From contig JAFLBJ010000002.1 in assembly GCA_017303415.1 (NCBI GenBank), positions 188,001 to 252,000 on the forward strand: 64,000 nucleotides of DNA, in the 5' to 3' direction. Made by a program: the position numbers and the translations under genes. This DNA is from Chitinophagales bacterium. GTDB taxonomy: Bacteria > Bacteroidota > Bacteroidia > Chitinophagales > Chitinophagaceae. Shown piece by piece: positions 19,746 to 28,253 of this stretch (positions are counted from its first letter, which is position 1; each line of letters starts with the position of its first letter). The notes under the pieces are model-generated. The model ran no database searches. It saw nothing but the letters and a program-made list of their open reading frames with translations, and was not told the DNA's origin.

Positions 19746-21461
19746 TTATTTCATGGAAAAATATTCAGCCAATGGCCCAAGAGCCAGGGCAGGCAGATAG
19801 GAAAGCGCGGTAAGGATGAGGATGACCGTTAAGGTCATGACACCAAATGTGAGCGAGTCGATCCGAAGCGTACCGGGAGAATCAGGGATGTATTTTTTAT
19901 TGGCCAGCCATCCAATAATGGCAATGGGTCCAATGATGGGTAAATAACGCCCGAGTAGCAATACGATACCTGTGGTATAATTCCAGAACGGGTTATTATC
20001 AGCAAGTCCTTCAAAACCGCTGCCATTATTGGCATTGGCGGATGTGTATTCATACAATACCTCTGAAAAACCATGATAAGAAGGGTTGTTGGGCCAGGCA
20101 CCGGGTTTTACCGTCCAGGCCAATTCGGGGTGATGCGCTACTAAATATATAGCCAGGGCTGTAAACCCTTTGATGAGAAAGGCCGACAGCAGGGTGATCA
20201 AAGCGGCAATTTTTACTTCCCGTGATTCAACTTTATGTCCCATGAATTCCGGTGTACGTCCTACCATCAACCCCGAAATAAAAACCGCGATGATGATGAA
20301 TATAAAATAATTGAGTATCCCCACACCAACCCCGCCATAAAGGGCATTGATCATCATATCCAATAAAACCACCGCCCCCGAGAGCGGAGTCAGGCTATCA
20401 TGCATGCCATTTACCGAACCATTGGAAGTAGAAGTAGTGGCCACTGACCAGAATGCGGTAGCGGGGGCGCCGAGCCGAACCTCTTTACCTTCCAAACTTC
20501 CTGCTGTTTGGGCGATTCCAAGTTGATCTATCGCCGGATTTCCTTTTGATTCATAATAAATATTGATGATACAGAAACTGACAAACAACAGGGTCATTAC
20601 CCCGAAGATGACGTATGCCAGTTTCTTTTTCTGAATATAAAAACCCTGGGCAAAGACCAGGGCGATCGGGATCAAAAGGATCGCAATGGTTTCAGCGGCA
20701 TTGGTCCAGTAGTTGGGATTTTCCAGCGGATGCGAAGCGTTTACACCAAACCATCCGCCACCATTTGTTCCCAGTTGTTTAATGGCGATCATGCCTGCGG
20801 CGGGACCGCGGGATACCTGTACCGTATCACCTTGCAAGGTAATGATCGAATCCTTGCCATCATAACTGGAGGGGGTACCCTGAAAGGTCAGGAAGATGGC
20901 TAACACAAGACTAAGTGGGAGGAGAATCCTGGTAATGCTTTTTACCAGGTAGTTCCAAAAATTACCAAGGCTCTGGGTGGTCTTGTGTTTCATGCCATTC
21001 AGCAAGGCTACCAGACAAGCCATGCCGGTGGCGGCACTGACAAACTGCAGAAAGGTGATTACAAATAATTGGGTGAAATATGTAAGCCCTGATTCACCTG
21101 AATAGTGTTGCAGGTTGCAATTCACGAGGAAACTGACGGCAGTATTAAAGGCCAGGTCTGCGGTTTGACCCGCATTGCCATCCGGGTTGAGCGGGAGTTT
21201 ATCCTGAAAGATCAAGAGCACCATCGCATAGACCAGCCAGAGCGCATTGATGGTTAACATCGCCTTGAGGAATTGTTTCCAGTTCATGGGATCACGTGGA
21301 TCTATCCCGCTCGTGCGATACAAGAACCGCTCCAGTGGCGCCATAAAATCAAGCAAGGTCTTTTCCCCGGCATATACACGAGCGATGTATTTCCCCAAAG
21401 GGAAGGCAAGTATTAAGGTGACGAGGAATATGAGGGCTACGCCAAAAATTTCTCCATTCAT
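19746..21461 (-). CDS. kdpA: K+-transporting ATPase subunit KdpA
   Basis: 571 residues from ATG 21461. The polytopic membrane subunit holds the K+ selectivity filter. Conserved filter-loop sequences are present: FNTAVSFLVNCNLQHYSGE, LGTNGGGWFGVNASHPLENP and SVATTSTSNGSVNGMHDSLTP. An upstream in-frame ATG at 21524 would overlap kdpF, and the residues it adds are the out-of-frame reading of kdpF, so MNGEIFG was chosen. The first codon is 4 bp after the kdpF stop. Confidence 0.96.
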   Translation of the reverse strand: MNGEIFGVALIFLVTLILAFPLGKYIARVYAGEKTLLDFMAPLERFLYRTSGIDPRDPMNWKQFLKAMLTINALWLVYAMVLLIFQDKLPLNPDGNAGQTADLAFNTAVSFLVNCNLQHYSGESGLTYFTQLFVITFLQFVSAATGMACLVALLNGMKHKTTQSLGNFWNYLVKSITRILLPLSLVLAIFLTFQGTPSSYDGKDSIITLQGDTVQVSRGPAAGMIAIKQLGTNGGGWFGVNASHPLENPNYWTNAAETIAILLIPIALVFAQGFYIQKKKLAYVIFGVMTLLFVSFCIINIYYESKGNPAIDQLGIAQTAGSLEGKEVRLGAPATAFWSVATTSTSNGSVNGMHDSLTPLSGAVVLLDMMINALYGGVGVGILNYFIFIIIAVFISGLMVGRTPEFMGHKVESREVKIAALITLLSAFLIKGFTALAIYLVAHHPELAWTVKPGAWPNNPSYHGFSEVLYEYTSANANNGSGFEGLADNNPFWNYTTGIVLLLGRYLPIIGPIAIIGWLANKKYIPDSPGTLRIDSLTFGVMTLTVILILTALSYLPALALGPLAEYFSMK

Positions 21462-21465
21462 GGGT

Positions 21466-21546
21466 TCAGAATTTTTCCGGTTTAAGCAAAACAAAAAGCA
21501 GATAGGCAAAAACGCCGAGGGCAATGAGAAAGAGGATGTTCATCAT
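21466..21546 (-). CDS. kdpF: KdpF, small membrane subunit of the Kdp ATPase
   Basis: A 26-residue single-helix peptide read from ATG 21546 (a second ATG follows immediately at 21543). It is almost entirely hydrophobic (ILFLIALGVFAYLLFVLLKP) and ends EKF. Length, hydrophobicity, the C-terminal LLKPEKF and its position directly before kdpA all match KdpF, the lipid-like stabilising subunit. Confidence 0.85.
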   Translation of the reverse strand: MMNILFLIALGVFAYLLFVLLKPEKF

Positions 21547-21720
21547 GGATGACCGTATTGGTGACCCGGAACAGATCACGAAACGGATGCCAGAGCCAAT
21601 CTGAGCAACCAATCACTGATTTTGAAGGAATTAATAACTATTAAAGAGGGGTAAATGGAAGAATGACCTTTTCATTTTGAAAAACACCCTGTCATTTTGA
21701 AAGGGTTTCATCCAACTTGT
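21547..21720 (-). promoter_or_regulatory. kdp upstream region: repeated CATTTTGAAA sites and a weak sigma-54-like box
   Basis: Two copies of TCATTTTGAAA lie near 21672 and 21691, about two helical turns apart. A weaker copy, TGATTTTGAAGG, lies near 21618. They could be binding sites for the adjacent NtrC-type regulator; the distal copy overlaps the 3' end of its gene. On the minus strand TGGCATCCGTTTCGTG near 21577-21592 fits the -24 box of a sigma-54 promoter but lacks the -12 GC, so that assignment is weak. Confidence 0.35.
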
Positions 21721-23044
21721 ATTCTTCGATCTTGCGATAGAGGGTGGTGAGCCCGATACCTAACTGTTCGGCTGCCTTTGTTTTGTTTCCTTTGGTAAGG
21801 GTCAGCACATGGGCGATATGTCTTTTTTCCATATCGGCGAGGTTGGTGGAGAATTCGGCCGGGTTTGTTTTTTTCAGTTCGGGGGGAAGATGGTCAACCA
21901 GTAATTCATCTCCCGGCGCAAGGATCATGGCGCGTTCGATCACATTCTTGAGTTCGCGGATATTTCCTTTCCAGCGGTATTGCTGAAGGGCTTGCAAAAA
22001 AGCGGGGGAAATGGTATGGGCGAGTGAATGGGTTTTATTTGAAAGTTGGAGCAGGAAATGATTGGCCAGTATGGGGATATCGGACTGTCTTTCGCGCAAG
22101 GAGGGAAGATGAATGGCAAATACGTTCAGGCGATAGAATAGATCTTCGCGAAACCGGCCTTCTTTAACCTCGGTGGTCAGGTCACGATGTGTGGCAGCAA
22201 TCAACCGGATATTTACTTTGATGGTTTTTGTATCGCCCACTTTGATGAATTCGCCTGTTTCCAGCACCCGAAGCAATTTTGCCTGCAGGTCAAGTGGCAT
22301 TTCCCCGATTTCATCCATGAACAGGGTGCCCAGGTGTGCTTCTTCCATCAACCCTTTTTTGTCTTTATTGGCGCCGGTAAAGGCACCGGCTTTGTGCCCA
22401 AACAATTCACTTTCGAGAATGTCTCTGCCAAAGGCGCTGCAATTGATGGCGACAAAGGGTTGTTTATTTCTACCTCCAGCCTGGTGAATGGCCTGGGCAA
22501 AAACCTCTTTACCTGTTCCTGTTTCCCCGGTAAGTAATACCGTGGAATCGGTGCTGGCTACTTTCCGGGCGAGGGCAACCACTTCCCGAATAACCGGTGA
22601 TTCTCCAATGATCGAATCAAAACTGTATTTTTTCGCTACTCTTTTTTCGAGGTGTTTGAGTTTTCGGCGGAGTAAGATCTGATCCTGTAAACGGTGGAGC
22701 AAGGGGATGAGCCGGTCATTGTCATTTCCTTTTACGAGATAGTCATAGGCCCCGTTTCGGATGGCTTGTATCCCATCGGGGATATTTCCATAGGCGGTGA
22801 GCATCACGATCTCAATCTCTGCATTGGATTTTTTTATCTCGGGAATAAAATCCACTCCATTGCCATCCGGCAGGCGTACATCACACAAGACAATGTCGAC
22901 GGATTGTGTTTGAAGTAATTTTCGCGCTTCGGCTAAATGACCCGCTTCGTACACAGGAAACCCTTCCAATTTGAGGATGCGTCCGGTAAGTTGCCGGAGC
23001 TGTTGTTCATCATCGATGAGAAGAATGGAAATGGCCGGGGACAT
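21692..23044 (-). CDS. NtrC-family sigma-54-dependent response regulator
   Basis: 450 residues. The receiver domain (about 1-120) has DDE near the N-terminus and phospho-acceptor D55 in IVLCDVRLPDGNG. The AAA+ domain (about 140-380) has Walker A GETGTGKE and the sigma-54 contact loop GAFTGA. A Fis-type helix-turn-helix is at the C-terminus (KTKAAEQLGIGLTTLYRKIEEY). It is immediately upstream of kdpF on the same strand. It therefore probably replaces the OmpR-type KdpE used in proteobacteria and receives phosphate from the separate kinase at the operon end (inference from position). Confidence 0.9.
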   Translation of the reverse strand: MSPAISILLIDDEQQLRQLTGRILKLEGFPVYEAGHLAEARKLLQTQSVDIVLCDVRLPDGNGVDFIPEIKKSNAEIEIVMLTAYGNIPDGIQAIRNGAYDYLVKGNDNDRLIPLLHRLQDQILLRRKLKHLEKRVAKKYSFDSIIGESPVIREVVALARKVASTDSTVLLTGETGTGKEVFAQAIHQAGGRNKQPFVAINCSAFGRDILESELFGHKAGAFTGANKDKKGLMEEAHLGTLFMDEIGEMPLDLQAKLLRVLETGEFIKVGDTKTIKVNIRLIAATHRDLTTEVKEGRFREDLFYRLNVFAIHLPSLRERQSDIPILANHFLLQLSNKTHSLAHTISPAFLQALQQYRWKGNIRELKNVIERAMILAPGDELLVDHLPPELKKTNPAEFSTNLADMEKRHIAHVLTLTKGNKTKAAEQLGIGLTTLYRKIEEYKLDETLSK

Positions 23045-23053
23045 GCCGCAAAG

Positions 23054-23349
23054 TTACTGGTATCCCCACACAAAACTTCCCCAATAGCTTTGCCATTGGG
23101 CCCTGGGGTCTTTGTCCAACCGTATCATATGGACCGAACTGATCATCCATTGGCCGTTGGTGTAGACCGGAAAAGCAACCTGTCCATTTTCATCGGTCTG
23201 GAGGTTGGTCATTTTCGATTGGCCTCCGGCGCGGTGCCAGATCTTGACCAGCCCATTGGCCAGGGCCTTTTTCTGGAAAAACAATTTAGCCCGGAGTGTA
23301 TCCCCGTCTTTCAACAGATAGGGGTTGGATTGGGGAATGATATCGAGTG
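23054..23349 (-). pseudogene. DUF4198-family protein, C-terminal part cut off by the prophage
   Basis: Downstream half of a host gene split by the phage. The minus strand from the prophage edge reads LDIIPQSNPYLLKDGDTL, then LFFQKKALANGLVKIW, and ends SFVWGYQ. This is the typical second half of DUF4198 (NikM-like) proteins. The first half lies 38.9 kb away at 62229-62734. If the phage and one AGTG copy are removed, the two join in frame as TALPLDIIPQSNPY, a good family match, so the allele was intact before insertion. Confidence 0.9.
23346..23349. repeat. Left copy of the 4-bp target-site duplication (AGTG)
   Basis: AGTG directly precedes the prophage end TAAGG. The identical 4 bp follow the right end at 62229-62232. 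Confidence 0.8.
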
Positions 23350-23465
23350 TAAGGGGGGTAATTTAAAGAGTACATACACACTTACACTCAAAATGTGCGA
23401 AAAATGCACCACTGTGGCGGGTTTCAGCCGATTTGACCATGATTATACCGAAATTTAAAAAGTGC
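23350..23465 (+). repeat. Prophage left end with transposase-binding sites L1 and L2
   Basis: The terminal repeat (23350-23374) begins TAAGGGGGGTAATTTAAA and matches the right end at about 18 of 25 positions. A second site, CCGAAATTTAAAAAGTGC at 23448-23465, is an exact 18-bp inverted copy of 62183-62200. L1 and L2 are about 98 bp apart, like the widely spaced attL sites of Mu. No gene lies between 23350 and the repressor stop at 23548. Confidence 0.75.
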
Positions 23466-23547
23466 TTAATAGACCAATTTTGACCAATTGGCCCCAAAGA
23501 AACCATCCCCAACCAATCCTTATCAGTCGCCAAAAGCAACTTTAAGC

Positions 23548-24003
23548 CTATTTTTTAGCCTGTTTCAAGGCCTTTTCATTGATAACTAGTAAATTATCGA
23601 TCTTTTCATGCAGGGCCTTTATTTGCCCCATTAACGCCCACTTGGCCACAGCATCCCCTTCAAATTCCCCCGGATGCGCGCCTTTCCCACCCCCAAAGTA
23701 AGCCTCGGAAACCTCATTTAGGATACCAATTGGGTTACCAATTAGGTTACCACTCCCCTGAAATTTCGCGACATGATCTTCTGAAATTAGGTTACCATTC
23801 GCTAAATCTTCAAAAACCAGCGCATCCAGGCTAATTCCGAAATATTCCCTGATTTTTATCAAAATACTGATATCAGGCTCACTCACCCCGTTGATCCAAT
23901 TTGAAATAGTTGATTGCCCTTTACTTAGGTGAAACGCAAGCTGGGACTGGCTTGTGTCGAATTTTTTGAATAAGAATTTAAGGTTCTTGGCAAAATAATT
24001 CAC
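23548..24003 (-). CDS. Phage repressor with XRE-type helix-turn-helix
   Basis: Likely lysogeny repressor, divergent from the early genes. The N-terminal XRE HTH (about 5-62) reads NLKFLFKKFDTSQSQLAFHLSKGQSTISNWINGVSEPD, then ISLDALV. The C-terminal part (about 65-150) is not recognised and may be an oligomerisation region. Two starts are possible: GTG 24003, used here (151 residues), or TTG 24027, which would put the start inside the first operator half-site. It faces the Ner-like gene across three TATCAA/TTGATA sites, the classic layout of a phage immunity switch. Confidence 0.8.
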   Translation of the reverse strand: MNYFAKNLKFLFKKFDTSQSQLAFHLSKGQSTISNWINGVSEPDISILIKIREYFGISLDALVFEDLANGNLISEDHVAKFQGSGNLIGNPIGILNEVSEAYFGGGKGAHPGEFEGDAVAKWALMGQIKALHEKIDNLLVINEKALKQAKK

Positions 24004-24021
24004 ATCCTGGGGATTAATTAT

Positions 24022-24067
24022 TATCAATATTTTTTATCAAGATTTTGATATTATCAGAAAATTGATA
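24022..24067. promoter_or_regulatory. Cluster of repressor operators (TATCAA-N4-TTGATA)
   Basis: A perfect palindrome, TATCAAGATTTTGATA, is at 24035-24050. A near-perfect one, TATCAGAAAATTGATA, is at 24052-24067. A half-site, TATCAA, is at 24022-24027. They cover the early promoter -33 region and the repressor start. A 15/16-identical copy recurs at 36931-36946. Confidence 0.75.
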
Positions 24068-24068
24068 T

Positions 24069-24076
24069 TAAATTTG
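24069..24076 (+). promoter_or_regulatory. Early promoter -7 box TAAATTTG
   Basis: This is an exact TAnnTTTG match. A TTTG that could serve as the -33 element lies at 24044-24047, 21 bp upstream, inside the operators. It would drive the Ner-like and transposase genes and be blocked by the repressor. Confidence 0.65.
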
Positions 24077-24099
24077 TTCCTACAAAGGAACAGAAAGGT

Positions 24100-24315
24100 A
24101 TGCCAAAAATACTGACGAAAAATAAAGTAAACCGAAAAAAACCGGAGCAAGTTGTCGCCATTCTTGCGGAAAAACACAGGGTCAGCAAACGCTATGTCAA
24201 CATGGTAATTTCTGGAGAACGGCAAAACGAGGAAATCCTTGCAGACTACCTGACCTACCACGAGGAACACAATCTGCTACTTAAATCAGTTCGCGAAACG
24301 GTAACCTTCAACTAA
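24100..24315 (+). CDS. Small Ner/Cro-like DNA-binding protein
   Basis: 71 residues, basic. VVAILAEKHRVSKRYVNMVISGERQNEEILADYLTY (about 18-53) reads as a helix-turn-helix in which VSKRYVNMVISGE is the recognition helix region. It is the first rightward gene after the operators and 12 bp before the transposase, the position of ner in Mu, where Ner turns down early and repressor transcription. An AAAGG ribosome site lies 5 bp before ATG. Assigned by position and HTH pattern, not by close similarity. Confidence 0.65.
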   Translation: MPKILTKNKVNRKKPEQVVAILAEKHRVSKRYVNMVISGERQNEEILADYLTYHEEHNLLLKSVRETVTFN

Positions 24316-24327
24316 AAACAGCCACAA

Positions 24328-26310
24328 GTGAAGATCATTGATCGCCAACTTTACTTAGAATTCAAGGACCTTATCCGGTTCGGATTTGGTTCGGAAAACT
24401 ACCTGAAAAAGGAACTCAGCCGAGGTGCCAAATGGGCAATCACGATCAAAGACCCCTCAGATATGAGGAAGGTTCTGATCACCTACGATTCGCTTCCAGA
24501 CAATAAGAAGGAACTCATCACGAAGCTGGTTGGTAATCCATACGACTATTTTGCAAAGGAACCCATCCGCGCTATGATTGAGCGCGACACCAAGGCAGAG
24601 GAATTCTTCTACTCATACCGGTATGATAATAACAAAGCCCTGCCGGTTGAAACCATCAAAAAATACACCGAGGCGGCTAACTGGATGAATATGCTGGTAA
24701 AGGCTCAGGATGATTTCAAGAGTATAAGGGATCAGATAGGAATCGGTGCCGCCGCATTTTGGATGGCAGTCGCCGACCTGATTGAGAAGGATGGCATTGC
24801 CCTTCCAAGCAAACACCGACCATTGATCAGGAAGATTAAGACATATCGGGAGGAAGGGTACGAGTGTCTGGTGAGTAAGAAATTCGGCATGAAAAACAAC
24901 CTGAAAGTTGACGACGAAACGGCTGAGGCTGTTCTTCTGGAATTGATCAGCATACCGAACTCCGATGATGTGCTGACGGCTCGGAGATACAATACCTGGG
25001 CAGCACAAAACGGCAAAGATCAGATCACCGACCGCACAGTCACCAATTGGAAGAATAAGAACCGGCACCTGATAAGCCAGGACAAATGGGGCAAAAAGGA
25101 AACCTATAACGTTTACGGAAAACACATTCACCGGGCGCGCCCTTCCGCTCCTCTCTTACTTGTGGAGCATGATGATAACGATCTTGATCTGTACTTTCAA
25201 AACACCCGAACCAAAGGAGGAAGAACCGAGGTATTCTATTATAACAGATTTGTACTGGCCATAGTTATTGACGCATTCAACGATTATATTTTGGGATGGG
25301 CTATTGGGGAAACCTACACTAAGGACTTGATCCGATTTGCCTATCTCGATGCTGTACACCATGTACATGATCTGACGGGCGGATGGTACATGCCTCACCA
25401 AATAAGATCGGACCGGTTCGGCCTTGACAAGGACCTCAAAAACGATTTGGCTGAATTCTACAAGTCGCTAGCAGTATTTACGCCAGCGACTGTGAAGGTG
25501 GCCAGGGCAAAGTACATCGAGCGTACGTTCGGGACCCCTTGGCACCAAGCATTATCATTATACAAGAACTATTCAGGCAGCAACATCACATCCGGGAAAC
25601 GCGTACCGGAAGAGTTCATCGAAACCAATAAGCGCGACTATCCGACAGTTGACCAAGCTCCACTCCAAGCAGCACAATTCATCAATAACCTGCGTAACCT
25701 GGTTAATGACAAAACCGGGAAAAGCCGCCAGGAGGAATGGATCGAAGCCTTCCACAATTCACAGAAGAGTAAAGAAAAGGCGATCACCGAAACACAGGTA
25801 TTGGCAAAGCTTGGCACCCCTCACAATCACCTAAATAAAGTAACCAGTGCAGGTATTTCACCAAGCATCAATTGTAAGGATCGGACTTACGAGGTTCCTG
25901 AGGAACTGTATATGAAAACTATCGGGATGCAGGTTCAGGTTATATACGATCCAATGGACTACTCGCGCATCCTTGTAACCAATAACAAGGACGTGCTTTT
26001 CATTGCCCGTGAACAGGAGCTAATGCCATCAGCATTGGCTGACTTCAAAGAAGGTGACAGAAAGAAACTCAATGACCGTCTTGCGGAAAAGGTCCGTCAC
26101 TTCATTGAACCGGCTGAAAAGAAAAACCAGCGGCAGGACCTTCTGGCTATGAGCAAGATTGAGATTGAAAGCTATCTCCAAGCAGGGATTCACACCAAGG
26201 CCACTAATGAGGCTCTGCAAATGGCTTATAACCCTACCCTTATTGAATCTAACAATAAGCCGAGATCAGCAAGCTCCCGTAACATCAACGACGTAATTGA
26301 TGACCTCTAA
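24328..26310 (+). CDS. Mu-type DDE transposase (MuA)
   Basis: 660 residues from GTG 24328; MuA is 663. It cuts and joins phage ends for integration and replicative transposition. The catalytic triad can be placed: D282 or D283 (VEHDDNDLDLYF), D362 (PHQIRSDRFGLD) and E398 (ARAKYIERTFGTPWH), with 35 residues between the last two. AIVIDAFNDYILGWAIGE is the expected core strand. The N-terminal 270 residues should contain the end-binding domains. The C-terminal 200 residues include the beta-barrel region (EVPEELYMKTIGMQVQVIYDP, then a MuB/ClpX-contact-like tail). There is no ATG near the start; GTG follows the Ner stop by 12 bp. Confidence 0.92.
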   Translation: MKIIDRQLYLEFKDLIRFGFGSENYLKKELSRGAKWAITIKDPSDMRKVLITYDSLPDNKKELITKLVGNPYDYFAKEPIRAMIERDTKAEEFFYSYRYDNNKALPVETIKKYTEAANWMNMLVKAQDDFKSIRDQIGIGAAAFWMAVADLIEKDGIALPSKHRPLIRKIKTYREEGYECLVSKKFGMKNNLKVDDETAEAVLLELISIPNSDDVLTARRYNTWAAQNGKDQITDRTVTNWKNKNRHLISQDKWGKKETYNVYGKHIHRARPSAPLLLVEHDDNDLDLYFQNTRTKGGRTEVFYYNRFVLAIVIDAFNDYILGWAIGETYTKDLIRFAYLDAVHHVHDLTGGWYMPHQIRSDRFGLDKDLKNDLAEFYKSLAVFTPATVKVARAKYIERTFGTPWHQALSLYKNYSGSNITSGKRVPEEFIETNKRDYPTVDQAPLQAAQFINNLRNLVNDKTGKSRQEEWIEAFHNSQKSKEKAITETQVLAKLGTPHNHLNKVTSAGISPSINCKDRTYEVPEELYMKTIGMQVQVIYDPMDYSRILVTNNKDVLFIAREQELMPSALADFKEGDRKKLNDRLAEKVRHFIEPAEKKNQRQDLLAMSKIEIESYLQAGIHTKATNEALQMAYNPTLIESNNKPRSASSRNINDVIDDL

Positions 26311-26324
26311 CACTAAAACCATAA

Positions 26325-26507
26325 ATGATGCACAACACAATTTTTTATCTACTTCAAACAAAACAGGAGCCGTTAAACGAATCGGCTACCAAGCTTATTC
26401 TGATCCTCCTTATTGTGGCCCTTGGCGCAATATTATTGATTGGCTTAAACCAATTAATGAAGGCGTACAGCACCAAGTCTGAGGAGGACCTTTTCAGCAA
26501 TAAATGA
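26325..26507 (+). CDS. Small single-pass membrane protein
   Basis: 60 residues, with a hydrophobic segment LILILLIVALGAILLIGL (about 24-41) followed by a charged tail (STKSEEDLF). It lies between the transposase and the MuB gene in the early operon. An overlapping frame (26297-26482) lacks such structure and was rejected. The function is unknown; small membrane proteins in this position of transposable phages are sometimes linked to host takeover or exclusion, but nothing in the sequence shows that here. Confidence 0.5.
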   Translation: MMHNTIFYLLQTKQEPLNESATKLILILLIVALGAILLIGLNQLMKAYSTKSEEDLFSNK

Positions 26508-26567
26508 AAGCCCCGGCATCCACTGCAATGGAGCCAGGGCATCACTCATCACTAAAACCAATCAATC

Positions 26568-27452
26568 ATGCAACAAATTACTGACAAAATCCGCAAAGAA
26601 GTACAAGAGGCACTCGCCCTCTATGTAAGGAGCTATTCCACACAGCGCGCTGCCGCTGAATCGCTGAACGATGTCAGCGAAGCCACTCTTATCCAGATCA
26701 AAAACGGAGAGTGGAAAAAAATAGGTGATAACATGTGGCGCAACATTGCCAAGCAGCTTGGCATTGGCCAGCGCAAATTGAAGGTGGTTGAAACTCTGGA
26801 CATGCAGACCATGTTCCTGATTTTCGACACCGCCAAAGAAGAGGGCGCAACCTTCGCCTTAGTTGGGGGAGCTGGATTTGGTAAATCAACCGGTGCTAAA
26901 ACATACGCCAGCCTCCATCGCCAAAACAACGCCTTCTATATCGAATGCCGGGAGTACTGGAATAAGAAAACCTTCCTTTCAAAAGTTCTCCAGGCGATGG
27001 GGCGTAGCGATGCCGGTATGAATGCAGTGGAAATGATGGAAGCCATCGTCCGGGAGGTTCGCCGGATGCACCAGCCGGTCCTGTTGATGGACGAGGTTGA
27101 CAAGCTGCCGGACCCTGTCCTTAAATTCTTTATCACCTTCTATAATGAGCTAAATGGCATGTGCGGGTTTGTGTGGCTCTCAACTAACAATATTGAGAAG
27201 CGCATGGCTCGCGGTCTTGCCACAAATAAGAACGGGTACCAGGAGTTATGGTCCAGGATCGGGTCGAGGTTCGTAAAGCTCAACGGTGCCAGTAACAAGG
27301 AGATTGAGCTTATCTGCAAAGAGAACGAAATAACCGATCCCATTGAGATCAATACGATCATCAATGAGGCCAACGGTGACCTGCGCCGTGTTGAGAGGAA
27401 CTTCCTCAAGAACAAACTCAAATCAAATCGTAAAAACTTAAAAGCCGCCTAA
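26568..27452 (+). CDS. MuB-like ATPase, transposition target activator
   Basis: 294 residues. An N-terminal HTH (about 1-70: LYVRSYSTQRAAAESLNDVSEATLIQIKNGEW) precedes an AAA+ domain with Walker A GGAGFGKS at 100-107 and Walker B VLLMDEVDKL with D175/E176. VWLSTNNIEKR is the sensor 1 region. This matches MuB, which binds target DNA as an ATP filament, stimulates MuA and provides target immunity. The C-terminus is basic (KLKSNRKNLKAA). ATG follows the leader CCAATCAATC, which is also seen before the Gam gene. Confidence 0.9.
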   Translation: MQQITDKIRKEVQEALALYVRSYSTQRAAAESLNDVSEATLIQIKNGEWKKIGDNMWRNIAKQLGIGQRKLKVVETLDMQTMFLIFDTAKEEGATFALVGGAGFGKSTGAKTYASLHRQNNAFYIECREYWNKKTFLSKVLQAMGRSDAGMNAVEMMEAIVREVRRMHQPVLLMDEVDKLPDPVLKFFITFYNELNGMCGFVWLSTNNIEKRMARGLATNKNGYQELWSRIGSRFVKLNGASNKEIELICKENEITDPIEINTIINEANGDLRRVERNFLKNKLKSNRKNLKAA

Positions 27453-27453
27453 C

Positions 27454-27840
27454 ATGACCTTAGCACAAATTCGCGGGGAAAGAACCCGCAACGAAGCCAG
27501 GGTCAGTGACCTGTTGGCTTGGAAAGACGGGGAGTATACCGTTTTTCTGTGGAATTCCGGACTTTCCTACCTATCTCATTATATCGGAACAAAAGACCCT
27601 GATGCCATCCGAATGCTACAAGGCCGAAAGGAATTCTGGAACTGGTGGAAAATGATCCATCACGGAATTGATAGCGGATTTGTTGAAGAGTGGGACGGTC
27701 TGGAAGGAACGGTTCCCATCATTGATCTGCGCCAAATGTACCGCGACCTTCATGACCCGAAGATGCTCGCCTCTGAAATATGTCCTCCTAAGGAAGTGTA
27801 CGGGTCGGATTTTGTCACAATAAAAATGGAGGCGGTATGA
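27454..27840 (+). CDS. Early phage protein of unknown function
   Basis: 128 residues, 1 bp after the MuB stop. Rich in Trp (WKDGEYTVFLW, FWNWWKMIHHG, EEWDGLEGTVPI). No membrane segment, signal or known motif was recognised. Its stop overlaps the next gene by 4 bp (ATGA), so it belongs to the early operon. Confidence 0.7.
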   Translation: MTLAQIRGERTRNEARVSDLLAWKDGEYTVFLWNSGLSYLSHYIGTKDPDAIRMLQGRKEFWNWWKMIHHGIDSGFVEEWDGLEGTVPIIDLRQMYRDLHDPKMLASEICPPKEVYGSDFVTIKMEAV

Positions 27841-28253
27841 GCGCAGTACTTGGTTCCATCATCAGCAACTATCCTCCTAAGGAGTACTCTCCCTCCTTCA
27901 ATAAGGAGCCTCTTCCGTCGCAGTGTAGGCCGTTCACTCCTGAACAAGAGAAGGTCCTTGAACTGTGTGCATCGGAGTACGGATGCTCGGTTGTGCAGAT
28001 ACTTTCACGGGCGAGCATCCAAAACGCGATGGAGGGAAGAAGGGCCTTTATGTATCTCCTATTCTTCATTTATGGATGGGGGGCAACAAAGATCGCCTCA
28101 ATATGGAGTTTCCCTGCGACAGCAGTTGATCAGCAGTTAAGAAAGGCAAAGGATTTTATCAAGGTAAAGGACGAAAAGTTTCTTCCTCCCCTAAAGAGGA
28201 TTGTAGTAACACTAAATCTTGAAAGGTACCATGAAGCTGAAGCTCACTCGTAG
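27837..28253 (+). CDS. DnaA domain IV-like DNA-binding protein
   Basis: 138 residues. The central stretch CASEYGCSVVQILSRASIQNAMEGRRAFMYLLFFIYGWGATKIASIWSFPATAVDQQLRKAKDF (about 41-104) resembles the C-terminal DNA-binding domain of DnaA. It has a helix ending in a conserved basic RR position, an aliphatic helix (AFMYLLFFIYG) and a helix-turn-helix in which ATAVDQQLRKA takes the place of DHSTVLHA. No AAA+ domain is present. Similar short phage proteins may recruit replication proteins or regulate transcription. The assignment rests on pattern, not on alignment. Confidence 0.5.
   Translation: MSAVLGSIISNYPPKEYSPSFNKEPLPSQCRPFTPEQEKVLELCASEYGCSVVQILSRASIQNAMEGRRAFMYLLFFIYGWGATKIASIWSFPATAVDQQLRKAKDFIKVKDEKFLPPLKRIVVTLNLERYHEAEAHS

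Noticed and set aside
26297..26482. 61-codon frame overlapping the small membrane protein
   Set aside because: It overlaps the transposase stop and lacks structure, while the alternative frame has a clear membrane helix.
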